Below, one piece after another: positions 39,096 through 47,207 of a stretch of DNA of 64,000 nucleotides (position 1 is its first letter; the number at the start of each line of letters is the position of its first letter). Source of the DNA: Mycobacterium bourgelatii (GTDB lineage Bacteria > Actinomycetota > Actinomycetes > Mycobacteriales > Mycobacteriaceae); the NCBI RefSeq assembly GCF_010723575.1, contig NZ_BLKZ01000001.1, forward strand, positions 4,960,001 to 5,024,000, written 5' to 3'. A program made the position numbers and the translations under genes. A model generated the notes under the pieces. It was given only the letters and a program-made list of their open reading frames with translations, ran no database searches and was not told the origin of the DNA.

Positions 39096-39899
39096 TTAGC
39101 GCGCCTTCCAGACGGGCTCGCGCTTCTCCGCGAACGCCAACGGTCCTTCCTTGGCGTCCTCGGACCGGATCAGCACGCTCATCTCCTTCATGGTGCGGGC
39201 CCAGCCCGGTTCGTCGCCGGTGATGACGCCGTCGTCGACCCCGTAGGCGATGCGCTTACTGGCCTGCACCGACAACGGCGCGTTCGCGGTAATCCGCGCG
39301 GCCAACGCGAGGGCGGCATCCAGCACAGTGCCCTGCTCAACCACCTCGTTAATCAGGCCCCATCTGAGCGCGTCGGACGCCGACAGCGGCTCTCCGGTCA
39401 TCAGCAGTTCCATCGCCACCTTGCGGGGCAGTTGATCCACGATCCGGAAAACCCCGCCCGCGGCGGCGATCAAACCGCGCTTGACCTCGGGCAACCCGAA
39501 TTGAGCGCGCTCGTCGGCCACCACCAGATCGCTGGCCAGCGCCAGTTCGGTGCCACCGCCCAGCGCAGTGCCGTTGACCGCCGCGATGGTGGGCTTGTCG
39601 ATGAAGTGGCTCACGTACCCGGCGAAACCCCATTCGGGGTGGTGCGGGTGGTAGATGTTCTCCCGCCGCGAGATCGCCTTCAGGTCGGCGCCGGCGCAAA
39701 ACGACTTGTCGCCGGATCCGGTGATGACGACCGCCCGAACGTCGGGGTCGCGCTGGGCTTGGTCCAGCGCGTCCCCGACGCCGATGCTGACGGCACCGTT
39801 GACCGCGTTGCGGGCTTCCGGCCGGTTGATCGTGATGATCAACACGTTGCCCTGACGCTCGGCGAGCGCTCCGGGCTGGCCGTCACCGGCTACGGTCAC
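39096..39899 (-). CDS. Enoyl-CoA hydratase (crotonase family)
   Basis: A 267-residue crotonase with both catalytic acids in place: GTALGGGTELALASD (Glu in GGTE) and FGLPEVKRGL (Glu in PE). The oxyanion segment is KSFCAGADLKAI. It should hydrate 2-enoyl-CoA in fatty-acid or side-chain beta-oxidation. The GTG start at 39899 overlaps the TGA of the thiolase gene (GTGA), giving a coupled thiolase-crotonase operon. In M. tuberculosis the corresponding place is held by the short Rv1136, which I recall as a truncated enoyl-CoA hydratase; here the gene is full length. Confidence 0.92.
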   Translation of the reverse strand: MTVAGDGQPGALAERQGNVLIITINRPEARNAVNGAVSIGVGDALDQAQRDPDVRAVVITGSGDKSFCAGADLKAISRRENIYHPHHPEWGFAGYVSHFIDKPTIAAVNGTALGGGTELALASDLVVADERAQFGLPEVKRGLIAAAGGVFRIVDQLPRKVAMELLMTGEPLSASDALRWGLINEVVEQGTVLDAALALAARITANAPLSVQASKRIAYGVDDGVITGDEPGWARTMKEMSVLIRSEDAKEGPLAFAEKREPVWKAR

Positions 39900-41044
39900 A
39901 GCAGCTCCAGAATGGTGGCGTTGGCCTGGCCCCCACCCTCACACATGGTCTGCAGGCCGTACTGAATTCCCTTGTCCCGCATGTGGTACAGCAGCGTGGT
40001 CATGATCCTGGCGCCGGAGCCACCAAGCGGGTGCCCCAGAGCGATCGCGCCACCGTTGGGGTTGAGCCTCTTCTCGTCGGCGCCGATGTCCTTGAGCCAG
40101 GCCAGCGGAACCGGGGCGAACGCCTCGTTGACCTCGTACGCGCCGATGTCGCCGATCGACAGGCCGGAACGCTTGAGCGCCTTCTGAGTGGCCGGAATCG
40201 GGGCGGTGAGCATGATCACCGGGTCGGCGCCCGCCAGGACGGCGGTGTGCACCCTGGCGATCGGCTTCATGCCGAGCTCCTTGGCCTTTTCGGCGGACAT
40301 GAACAGCAGGGCGGCCGAGCCGTCGGAAATCTGCGAGGAGTTGCCGGCGTGAATCACGCCGTCTTCCTTGAACGCCGGCTTCAGCGAGGCCATCTTCTCC
40401 ATCGGAGTGCCGCGGCGGATGCCCTCGTCCTTGAGCACGACGTTGCCGTCCTGGTCCTTGATCCCCACGATCTGGTCATCGAACGCACCGGAATCCTGTG
40501 CGGCGGCGGCCTTTTCGTGAGAATCCAGGGAGAACTGGTCGAGGTCCAGGCGGGAGAAGCCCCACTGCTCGGCGATCATCTCCGCGCCGATGCCCTGGTT
40601 GGGGATTTGGCCGTTGTAGCGGTTGAGGAAAGCCTCGGAGTAAGGCCGCCCGCCGTTGGCCAGCGACGCACCCATCGGGGTCCGCGACATCGACTCGACG
40701 CCGCCGGCGACCACCACGTCGTAGTGGCCGGCCACCACACCGGCCGCGGCGAAGTGCACGGACTGTTGGCTCGAACCGCACTGGCGGTCCACGGTCACGC
40801 CGGGCACGCTCTCCGGCCAGCCGGCGGTCAGCAGCGCGGTGCGGCCGATGTCGAGGGCCTGCTCGCCGGCCTGCATCACGCAGCCCCAGATGACGTCGTC
40901 GACGATCTCGGGATCAATGCCGGCCTTCTCGACCAACCCATTGAGTACCTGCGCCGACAGGTCCGCCGCGTGGATACCGGACAGACCGCCGTTGCGCTTG
41001 CCGACAGGGGAACGCACTGCCTCGACGATGACGGCTTCAGCCAT
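39896..41044 (-). CDS. Thiolase (acetyl-CoA acyltransferase)
   Basis: A 382-residue thiolase that cleaves 3-ketoacyl-CoA or condenses acetyl-CoA. The nucleophilic Cys is in VDRQCGSSQQSVHF, the catalytic His in GGAIALGHPLGGSGAR and the second Cys in TMCEGGGQAN. ATG 41044 (MAEAVIVEAVRSPVG) has AAAGGAG 8 bp upstream; a longer frame to 41089 is unlikely. First gene of a two-gene operon with the crotonase. The recalled M. tuberculosis counterpart Rv1135A is only a fragment, so this locus appears ancestral and intact. Confidence 0.93.
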   Translation of the reverse strand: MAEAVIVEAVRSPVGKRNGGLSGIHAADLSAQVLNGLVEKAGIDPEIVDDVIWGCVMQAGEQALDIGRTALLTAGWPESVPGVTVDRQCGSSQQSVHFAAAGVVAGHYDVVVAGGVESMSRTPMGASLANGGRPYSEAFLNRYNGQIPNQGIGAEMIAEQWGFSRLDLDQFSLDSHEKAAAAQDSGAFDDQIVGIKDQDGNVVLKDEGIRRGTPMEKMASLKPAFKEDGVIHAGNSSQISDGSAALLFMSAEKAKELGMKPIARVHTAVLAGADPVIMLTAPIPATQKALKRSGLSIGDIGAYEVNEAFAPVPLAWLKDIGADEKRLNPNGGAIALGHPLGGSGARIMTTLLYHMRDKGIQYGLQTMCEGGGQANATILELL

Positions 41045-41193
41045 AAGAATGTCTCCTTTGACACGTGTTGTTAGTCGATTGTCGACCAAAGGGGTCGGCG
41101 GCCCGGGGGCGGGGTCGATTTTACTTAGAGCTCCTATTAATAAAGCAGGAGATTGTTCGGTGGGGGTAATCGCGGCTTCGTGATAATGGTCAC

Positions 41194-41504
41194 GTGAAGC
41201 GGCTTAACGGCATGGACGCCATGCTGCTGTACACCGAGACGCCAAATCTGCACACGCACACGTTGAAGATCGCTCGTCGGTCCACCGATGGCCGCATGTG
41301 GCATCAACATCACCGTCTGGGGCTATGTCGACCAGCTCAACATCTCGGTGATCGCCGACGACGCCGCGCTCGCCGACCCGCACGAGGCGAGTGACGCCAT
41401 GGTGCAGAGGCGTTCCGCGAAATACGTTCTGCCCCGGAACAATCGAGTGATCTGACCGAACTCGACTCCGCTATGCCACTGGTGACCGTTGACAAACCTC
41501 GATG
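41194..41504 (+). pseudogene. WS/DGAT acyltransferase remnant
   Basis: The start MKRLNGMDAMLLYTETPNLHTHTLKIA matches the N-terminus of wax ester synthase/diacylglycerol acyltransferases. It is joined, in another frame, to GINITVWGYVDQLNISVIADD, the family's C-terminal signature. After a further frame change it ends EAFREIRSAPEQSSDL. About 400 central codons including the HHxxxDG active site are missing. The gene is dead; the two ends record an internal deletion. It is divergent from the thiolase gene. Confidence 0.82.
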
Positions 41505-41505
41505 A

Positions 41506-43464
41506 TCAGATGAATGGGTTGAGGTCCGGCGGGATGATCTGGTTGCCGGTCACCCCGGTGAACCGGACAAAGATCTGCGCCGGGATATTGAATGTCTGGT
41601 AGACGGCCGAGCCGAGCCACGAGACCGGCACCTGTAGGAAACTGGGCGTCACGGCGAGGAGATTGTTTATCTGCCCGTACAACAGGTAGGGAATGGTGAC
41701 CGCGATCGTGCGCGCCGACAGGTTTATGTTCTCCGGGACGTCGGGATAGCCCTGAGTGGCGAACGACTGGTTGAGCACGCTGTACAGGTTGGAACCGGGA
41801 TTGAAGTAGTAGTCGTCGAAAGCCGTTGACGTTATGGGCGCGCCCTGCATGTACGCCGGCGGCGTGATGCCGAATTGATCCAAGATCGTCGGCGTAATAC
41901 TGACGATCTGCCACTGGTTGTTGATCCACCCGTTTCTCATGTCGCCCGCTTGATCCCAGATGAGATAACTCGCGGTCTCAAGGGGTGATTGGAAACCGTG
42001 ACCGGCGCCGAGCGGGTCTCCCCCGGTGTGCCCATGGTCGGTGGTCACAAGTATGTCCCATGATTCGCCGTGTAGGGACTCCCAGGCGGCTATGGCCCCC
42101 ATCAGGCCGGTGCCGTTGGTCCGGGACCCGATATTGGCGTCGATGACCCGAAGGGCGTGCGCGTACTGCGGTGAATCGCCACCGTATTCATGCCCGTTGA
42201 CATCGACACCGGTGAAGTAGGTGAAGATGAAATTGCCCTTGTTTGGATCGGCGGCCATGATCGCGGCCTGGGCCTGAGTGCCGACCAGGTTCGTCGTCGC
42301 TTCCCAGTGCGCGTCGCCCGGCACCTGAGAGATGTACTCGATGTGGTCTGCGGGGAACGGCCCGGTAGCGGCGATGTTGGTGATGACGTCCCAGTCCGCG
42401 ATGACAGCGGTGTTGATGTCGTCTCCGAAGGTCCCCTCGAGTTGCGTGTACACGGTGGGCCAGTCGGCATAGGTCCAGGGGGTGAAGACGTTGTTGGTCA
42501 CGCCAGCGATCTCGCTCCACACACCAGTCTGAATGGTGGTCCAAGACGGGTTGGAGATCGTCGTGTGGCCAATGATCGTCGACGCCGAGGTGATGCCCTG
42601 GCTCATCAGTTCGTGGAAGTTCGGGGTGCCGGTGGGGTCGGCGAGGACTCTGGCCAGATTGACGCCGTCGGTGCCGATCAACAGGAAATTCTCGTCGGGC
42701 GCCGTCGCGAGCAGAGCTTGGAGGGCATTCGCGTCGGACGGCACGAACAGGAAGTGTCCGTTGCCGAACCCGCCTTCGCCGTTGGCGCCCGGTGCGCCAA
42801 AGAAGGACAGGGCGCGGCCCCCGAGCCCGCCAAACCCATAGGTGATCGTGCCGACCCCTCCGGCGCCGCCGGCACCGCCATTGCCCCACAACAACCCACC
42901 GTTGCCGCCGTTGCCGCCGATCCCGCGGTTGATACCGCCGGCACCGCCGACGCCACCGTTGCCGATCAACCCGGCGTCACCGCCGCGCCCGCCGCTCGAT
43001 CCCGGCGCACCTGAGCCGCCATTGCCGCCGTTGCCCCAGAGAATGCCGCCGGCACCACCGTTTTGGCCGGTGCCGGGCGTCCCGTCGGCGCCGTTGCCGA
43101 TCAAAGGGCGTCCCAAGAAGAAGTTCGTCGGCGCATTGATCGCACCCAGAACCTGATCGCCGACCGTCTGCAGCGGATTGGCGCTCGCGACCTCCGCGGC
43201 CGCATAGGCCAGGCTGGCACCGTCCAATGCCTGCACGAAGCGCGCGTGGAACGCCGCCGCCTGTGCGCTGATCGCGCGGTATTCCTCTGCGTGAGCGGCA
43301 AACAACGCCGCGATCGCCGTCGATACCTCGTCCGCAGCGGCGGCGGCCAGCGTGCTGGTTGGACCCAACGCGGCCAGGTTCGCCGCCCGAATCGAGGACT
43401 CGATACCCGCGACATTCGCGGCTGCTGTCGCCAACAGATCCGGTGCGGCAATTAGGTACGACAC
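41506..43464 (-). CDS. PE family protein with short PGRS and C-terminal alkaline-phosphatase-superfamily domain
   Basis: A 652-residue protein in three parts. The PE domain is residues 1-95 (MSYLIAAPDLLATAAANVAG). A short GGNGG PGRS linker runs to about residue 235. A catalytic-looking domain of about 415 residues follows. That domain has the metal-binding and nucleophile pattern of type I phosphodiesterases/nucleotide pyrophosphatases: Asp in LIGTDGVN, nucleophile region SNPSWTTIQTG, Asp and His in FTGVDVNGHEYG, and TTDHGHTGGD. It is probably exported by ESX-5 and acts as a phosphodiesterase or phosphatase at the cell surface. GTG 43464 has GGGAGGG upstream. The final ~120 residues (after STAFDDYYFNPGSN) are hydrophobic-rich and look unlike the enzyme core. 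Confidence 0.88.
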   Translation of the reverse strand: MSYLIAAPDLLATAAANVAGIESSIRAANLAALGPTSTLAAAAADEVSTAIAALFAAHAEEYRAISAQAAAFHARFVQALDGASLAYAAAEVASANPLQTVGDQVLGAINAPTNFFLGRPLIGNGADGTPGTGQNGGAGGILWGNGGNGGSGAPGSSGGRGGDAGLIGNGGVGGAGGINRGIGGNGGNGGLLWGNGGAGGAGGVGTITYGFGGLGGRALSFFGAPGANGEGGFGNGHFLFVPSDANALQALLATAPDENFLLIGTDGVNLARVLADPTGTPNFHELMSQGITSASTIIGHTTISNPSWTTIQTGVWSEIAGVTNNVFTPWTYADWPTVYTQLEGTFGDDINTAVIADWDVITNIAATGPFPADHIEYISQVPGDAHWEATTNLVGTQAQAAIMAADPNKGNFIFTYFTGVDVNGHEYGGDSPQYAHALRVIDANIGSRTNGTGLMGAIAAWESLHGESWDILVTTDHGHTGGDPLGAGHGFQSPLETASYLIWDQAGDMRNGWINNQWQIVSITPTILDQFGITPPAYMQGAPITSTAFDDYYFNPGSNLYSVLNQSFATQGYPDVPENINLSARTIAVTIPYLLYGQINNLLAVTPSFLQVPVSWLGSAVYQTFNIPAQIFVRFTGVTGNQIIPPDLNPFI

Positions 43465-43714
43465 GGCGCCCTCCCACTCGGCAAGACCACGATGGAAATT
43501 TGACGCAGAGGATAATTACACAATCCCCGCGCTTTGCCGAGGGATTTCTTCACCCGCGTCAAAACGTGGTCCGGGTTCCTGTGGCGGGACGGTTCTTAGG
43601 TGGCTTTAATAACCGCCAGGTCTTCGTCTAGCCGCCAGGAAGCGGGCGGTGTCGGCACCCAAGGTGGCAACCCCGGTTCGACGCACCACTAGCCGCGTCG
43701 GCTCACGTTCTACA

Positions 43715-44434
43715 TCACGCCGGGGTGAATTGGCTCAGGTCGTAGATGCCGAGACTCTTTTCAATATCGACGACCTTTGCGACCATGCCTTCGAAACCCG
43801 TTGGGCCGAAACGCCGATGCTCCTCGTCTTCGAAGATTTCGGCCATGTCGCGGAACTCTTTGGGCGATACTACGTCGCGTAGCGCCGGAAAAACGACGGT
43901 GTCTTCGCGCGCCTCGTGCGGTTCATACATCCGAATGAATGCCGCCAGGTCCTGTGTCAGTGCTTCTCGTTGCGACTGGTCGGATACGCCCGCACCGGAG
44001 GTAAGGGACAGCACGCGATCAGTGACGGTGCGGCCCCGCTGGTGCTGCGTGCGCAAGACCGCGGTGATGTCGGTGAGTTTGCCCGCCTGCTCGAGCTTGG
44101 GAAAGACGTACTGCTCTTCCGAATGTTCGTGATAGTCGTGGATGAAAGTTCGAATGATCTCCGCGCCCGCGTTGAGGGCCTGCTTTGGAACCGGGTCCCC
44201 GCGCTGCAGGCGCTGGATTCCTTCCCTATAAATGAGCAATATGCGCTTGAGCAGTCCGTGTTCGTTCATCAAGTCTTCCGGCGGTGTAACGGGCAGCTCG
44301 CCTTCGGGCGGTGCGCCGGCTTCGCCGTCTTTGGGCGGGGGGCTGTCGCATGCTGACAACGCGATACCGCCGACTGCCGTTATTGACATCCCAACGAGGC
44401 TGCGCCGGCTCATCGCGGTGGGCAGTTCGATCAC
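43715..44434 (-). CDS. Hemerythrin-domain (HHE) protein with export signal
   Basis: About 239 residues. The N-terminus MSRRSLVGMSITAVGGIALSAC has a twin-arginine-like RR and a lipobox (ALSAC), so it is likely a lipoprotein. The rest is a four-helix HHE domain with iron-ligand candidates His in LMNEHGLLKR, His/Glu in FIHDYHEHSEEQYVFP, His in RTQHQRGR and His/Glu in YEPHEAREDTVVFPAL. Such proteins bind O2, NO or iron at a di-iron site. GTG 44434 is chosen (AAAGG upstream); the frame also runs to a GTG at 44503. It is divergent from a PadR regulator, with three GATATC sites between them. Confidence 0.85.
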   Translation of the reverse strand: MIELPTAMSRRSLVGMSITAVGGIALSACDSPPPKDGEAGAPPEGELPVTPPEDLMNEHGLLKRILLIYREGIQRLQRGDPVPKQALNAGAEIIRTFIHDYHEHSEEQYVFPKLEQAGKLTDITAVLRTQHQRGRTVTDRVLSLTSGAGVSDQSQREALTQDLAAFIRMYEPHEAREDTVVFPALRDVVSPKEFRDMAEIFEDEEHRRFGPTGFEGMVAKVVDIEKSLGIYDLSQFTPA

Positions 44435-44510
44435 GGCAGTGCCTTTCTTCGTGGCGTCGGTCCTTGCGTCGGTCTTGGCATCCGTTGTTGGCAGATAGAC
44501 CACCTCCGCG

Positions 44511-44546
44511 ATGATATCGTGATCCGATATCGCAAACAGATATCAT
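44511..44546. promoter_or_regulatory. Three GATATC sites at exact 13-bp spacing: probable PadR operator
   Basis: GATATC occurs at 44513, 44526 and 44539. The outer two extend to ATGATATC / GATATCAT, and the first two to GATATCG / CGATATC, so nested palindromes are formed. The site lies between the hemerythrin and PadR genes. Its symmetry and position suggest it binds the PadR dimer, possibly two dimers, to control both directions. Confidence 0.65.
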
Positions 44547-44653
44547 GTCTAAGGCTCTTCCGGAGGCCCGCATGCCTACCGCGTCATCGTGGCGATGCAG
44601 GTCGAAACATGTTCGCCTGCAATCCAATACCGCGAATACGCCGGTCTAGACCG

Positions 44654-44962
44654 ATGAGCCAGTTCCTACGCGGTGCAGTGCGGTTGCACATACTGCACCA
44701 TGCGAATATCGCGTCGATCCACGGCGCATCCATGGCCGACGAACTTGCCGGCCATGGCTACAAGATCTCGCCGGGCACGCTCTACCCAACGCTGCACCGC
44801 ATGGAAAGAGATGGCCTGTTGACCTCCCGGCAAGAGGTGGTGGAAGGTCGCGCCCGCCGGGTCTATGACATCACCGACCTGGGGCGGCAGGCACTAACCG
44901 AGGAGCGCGCCGCACTTGCCGAACTGGCTGCTGAGATCCTCGGCCACCGGCAGGGGCGTTAA
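44654..44962 (+). CDS. PadR family transcriptional regulator
   Basis: A 102-residue PadR winged-helix protein. It has the N-terminal helix MSQFLRGAVRLHILHHA, the recognition region ISPGTLYPTLHRMERDGLL typical of PadR, the wing VVEGRARRVYDITDLGRQAL, and a short C-terminal dimer helix. ATG 44654 is chosen because the domain starts there; upstream codons to 44519 overlap the operator. It is co-directional with the DoxX gene 37 bp downstream and divergent from the hemerythrin gene. It probably represses its own unit and perhaps the hemerythrin gene. Confidence 0.88.
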   Translation: MSQFLRGAVRLHILHHANIASIHGASMADELAGHGYKISPGTLYPTLHRMERDGLLTSRQEVVEGRARRVYDITDLGRQALTEERAALAELAAEILGHRQGR

Positions 44963-44999
44963 CCAGCGCGGCAACCACATTCAACGGGGAGGAACACTC

Positions 45000-45476
45000 A
45001 TGGCCGAAGAAGTGTCGTGGCGTAATCGCTTGACCGCGACCACCGCGCCGGCCGCAGTGCTGCTGATCCGGTTGTACGTCGGCGCGGTGTTCGCCAGTGA
45101 GGGAATATTGAAATTTCTGCGGCCGGACACTCTTGGCACCGGACGCTTCGAGAAGGCCGGCATTCCAGCACCCGGCTTCTTCGCCTACCTCGACGGCGTT
45201 GCCGAAATCACCTGCGGCGTATTGCTTCTTATCGGGCTACTGACGCGGCTCGTCGCCATTCCGATGATCGTCAACATGATCGGCGCGCTGACGATCACCA
45301 AGTTGCCGATACTGTGGGGCAACGCCGCGTTATTTCCAGCCAAGAGCGGGTGGTGGGACTTCAGCCACGAAGCTCGCCTCGACCTCGCTCAACTATGCGG
45401 CAGCATTTTCCTGCTGATCGTCGGCGCGGGCGCCCTCTCCCTGGACAAGCACTTGTCGCGACGCGGGACCAGTTAG
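45000..45476 (+). CDS. DoxX family membrane protein
   Basis: A 158-residue membrane protein with four hydrophobic helices. It has the family pattern LLIRLYVGAVFASEGILKF at the first helix and GVAEITCGVLLLIGLLTRL at the second. DoxX proteins are inner-membrane redox-associated proteins; the M. tuberculosis relative works with SodA and SseA in oxidative-stress defence. ATG 45000 has GGGGAGGA 6 bp upstream. Linked to PadR upstream and facing a hemerythrin gene, it is likely part of a redox-responsive module. Confidence 0.88.
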   Translation: MAEEVSWRNRLTATTAPAAVLLIRLYVGAVFASEGILKFLRPDTLGTGRFEKAGIPAPGFFAYLDGVAEITCGVLLLIGLLTRLVAIPMIVNMIGALTITKLPILWGNAALFPAKSGWWDFSHEARLDLAQLCGSIFLLIVGAGALSLDKHLSRRGTS

Positions 45477-45497
45477 GGGACTGGGGCCCCGGGTCGC

Positions 45498-45558
45498 CGA
45501 CGAGCGTGCGCAAAAAGTCAGCCGCGGCGGCGTGTCGGTGCACCGACACGCACGCTCG
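45498..45558. terminator. Nested palindrome between convergent genes, probable bidirectional terminator
   Basis: The outer arms CGAGCGTGCG (45501-45510) and CGCACGCTCG (45549-45558) enclose a loop containing a second perfect 20-bp palindrome (CGTGTCGGTG/CACCGACACG, 45531-45550). It lies between the stops of DoxX (+) and aldehyde dehydrogenase (-). There is no T run, as in most mycobacterial terminators. Confidence 0.55.
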
Positions 45559-45576
45559 CGGTCATGACGAAGGGGC

Positions 45577-47061
45577 TTACCCCGCCGGATAGCCCACCGA
45601 CTTGATCTCGGTGTACTGGTCGAAGCCGGCCACACCGTTCTGCCGTCCCACTCCGCTGTACTTGTAGCCGCCAAAGGGCACGTCGGCACCGTACGGAGCG
45701 CCGCCGTTGGCGCTCATGAAGCCGGCCCTGATTCGACGGGCCACCGCCAGCGAATGCTCCACCGAACCGGACATCACGTTGCCGGCCAGTCCGTACATGC
45801 TGTCATTGGCGATGCGGATGGCGTCCTCCTCATCGTCGAAGGGGATGACGGCCAACACCGGGCCGAAGATTTCCTCTTGGGCGATGGTCATCTTGTTGTC
45901 GACGTCGGTGAAAAGCGTTGGCCGGACGTAGTAGCCCTTGTCGAACCCGGTGGGTGCGTCGGGTCCGCCGACCAGCGCCGTGGCGCCCTCTTCGACGCCC
46001 TTGCGGATGTAACCCATCACCCGCTCGCGCTGCTTCTCTGAAATCACTGGGCCGCAAAGCGTTCCGGGGTCTTGCGGGTCGCCGCAGGTGACGTTCTCGT
46101 AGATGCTCTTCAGGATCGCGACGCCCTCGTCGTAGCGCGACCGCGGCAGCAGCAGCCGTGTCGGGTTCGCACAACCCTGACCGGCGTGCATGCACGGCGC
46201 AATGCCGATCGCACAGGCCATCCCGAAGTCGGCATCCTCCAAGACGATGGTGGCCGATTTACCACCAAGCTCGAGGAAGAGCCGCTTCATGGTCGCCGCG
46301 CCCTTTTCCATGATTCGCTTGCCGACCACCGTCGAGCCGGTGAACGAGATCAGGTCAACCTTCGGCGACAGCGTAAGCTCCTCGCCCACAAAGTGATCCG
46401 ACGCGGTCACCACGTTGACGACACCGGCCGGGATGTCGGTCTTCTCCGCGATCAACCGGCCCAGGCGAGTCGCGTTGTACGGGGTGTTGGGCGCCGGCTT
46501 GAGCACCACCGTGTTGCCGGTGGCCAGCGCCTGGCCGAGCTTGTTGATGGTGACCTCGAACGGGAAGTTCCACGGCACGATAGCCCCGACCACGCCGACC
46601 GGCTCACGAAATATCTTGATGCTGGTGTTGGCGCCGGTGAGGCTGACCACCCGGTCCTCGAGGTCGGTCTCCCATGCGTACTCATCGATCAGCCTGGCCG
46701 GGTACTTCAGCCCGTCCTGCAGCGGCGCGTCCAGTTGCGGGCCGAAGGTGATGGCCCGGGGCGAGCCCACTTCGAGGATGAGCTCCTCGCGCAGTTCTTC
46801 CTTCTCGGCCTCGATCGCATCGTGCAGCTGGAGCAGACAGCGCTTGCGCAACTCGCGGTTGGTCGACCAGTCGGTCTCATCGAAGGCGCGCCGGGCGGCG
46901 TCGATGGCCCGGTGCATGTCCTCCTTCGACGCGTCGGCCACCTCGCCGAGCGGCTCCTCGGTGGCCGGATTGATGTTGGTGAAGGTGCCGGCTTGGCCGT
47001 CGACGAGCTTGCCGTCGATCATCATCTTCGACTCGAACCGCACCTTTACACTACTTGTCAT
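45577..47061 (-). CDS. Aldehyde dehydrogenase (NAD(P)+-dependent)
   Basis: A 494-residue ALDH. Visible elements: PWNFPFEVTINKLGQALATGN, the cofactor-loop FTGSTVVGKRI, the general base Glu in LFLELGGKSA, the nucleophilic Cys in HAGQGCANPTRLL, and EEIFGPVLAV. It oxidises an aldehyde to the acid. Last gene of the minus-strand cluster behind a P450, so it may oxidise an aldehyde derived from the P450/SDR product. It is separated from the P450 by about 146 bp, enough for its own promoter. Confidence 0.93.
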   Translation of the reverse strand: MTSSVKVRFESKMMIDGKLVDGQAGTFTNINPATEEPLGEVADASKEDMHRAIDAARRAFDETDWSTNRELRKRCLLQLHDAIEAEKEELREELILEVGSPRAITFGPQLDAPLQDGLKYPARLIDEYAWETDLEDRVVSLTGANTSIKIFREPVGVVGAIVPWNFPFEVTINKLGQALATGNTVVLKPAPNTPYNATRLGRLIAEKTDIPAGVVNVVTASDHFVGEELTLSPKVDLISFTGSTVVGKRIMEKGAATMKRLFLELGGKSATIVLEDADFGMACAIGIAPCMHAGQGCANPTRLLLPRSRYDEGVAILKSIYENVTCGDPQDPGTLCGPVISEKQRERVMGYIRKGVEEGATALVGGPDAPTGFDKGYYVRPTLFTDVDNKMTIAQEEIFGPVLAVIPFDDEEDAIRIANDSMYGLAGNVMSGSVEHSLAVARRIRAGFMSANGGAPYGADVPFGGYKYSGVGRQNGVAGFDQYTEIKSVGYPAG

Positions 47062-47207
47062 ATCTGTTCAGCTCTCTTTCGACGAGGCGCTGGTCGGAGC
47101 GCCGGGACGTGATTTGCCCTTCGCGGGCCATAGCCGGGAAGGCCACCGTACAGTGAGCCTTACTGGAAACTAGCCGATTGGCAAGGTGCAACATAAGACG
47201 GCCCCTG

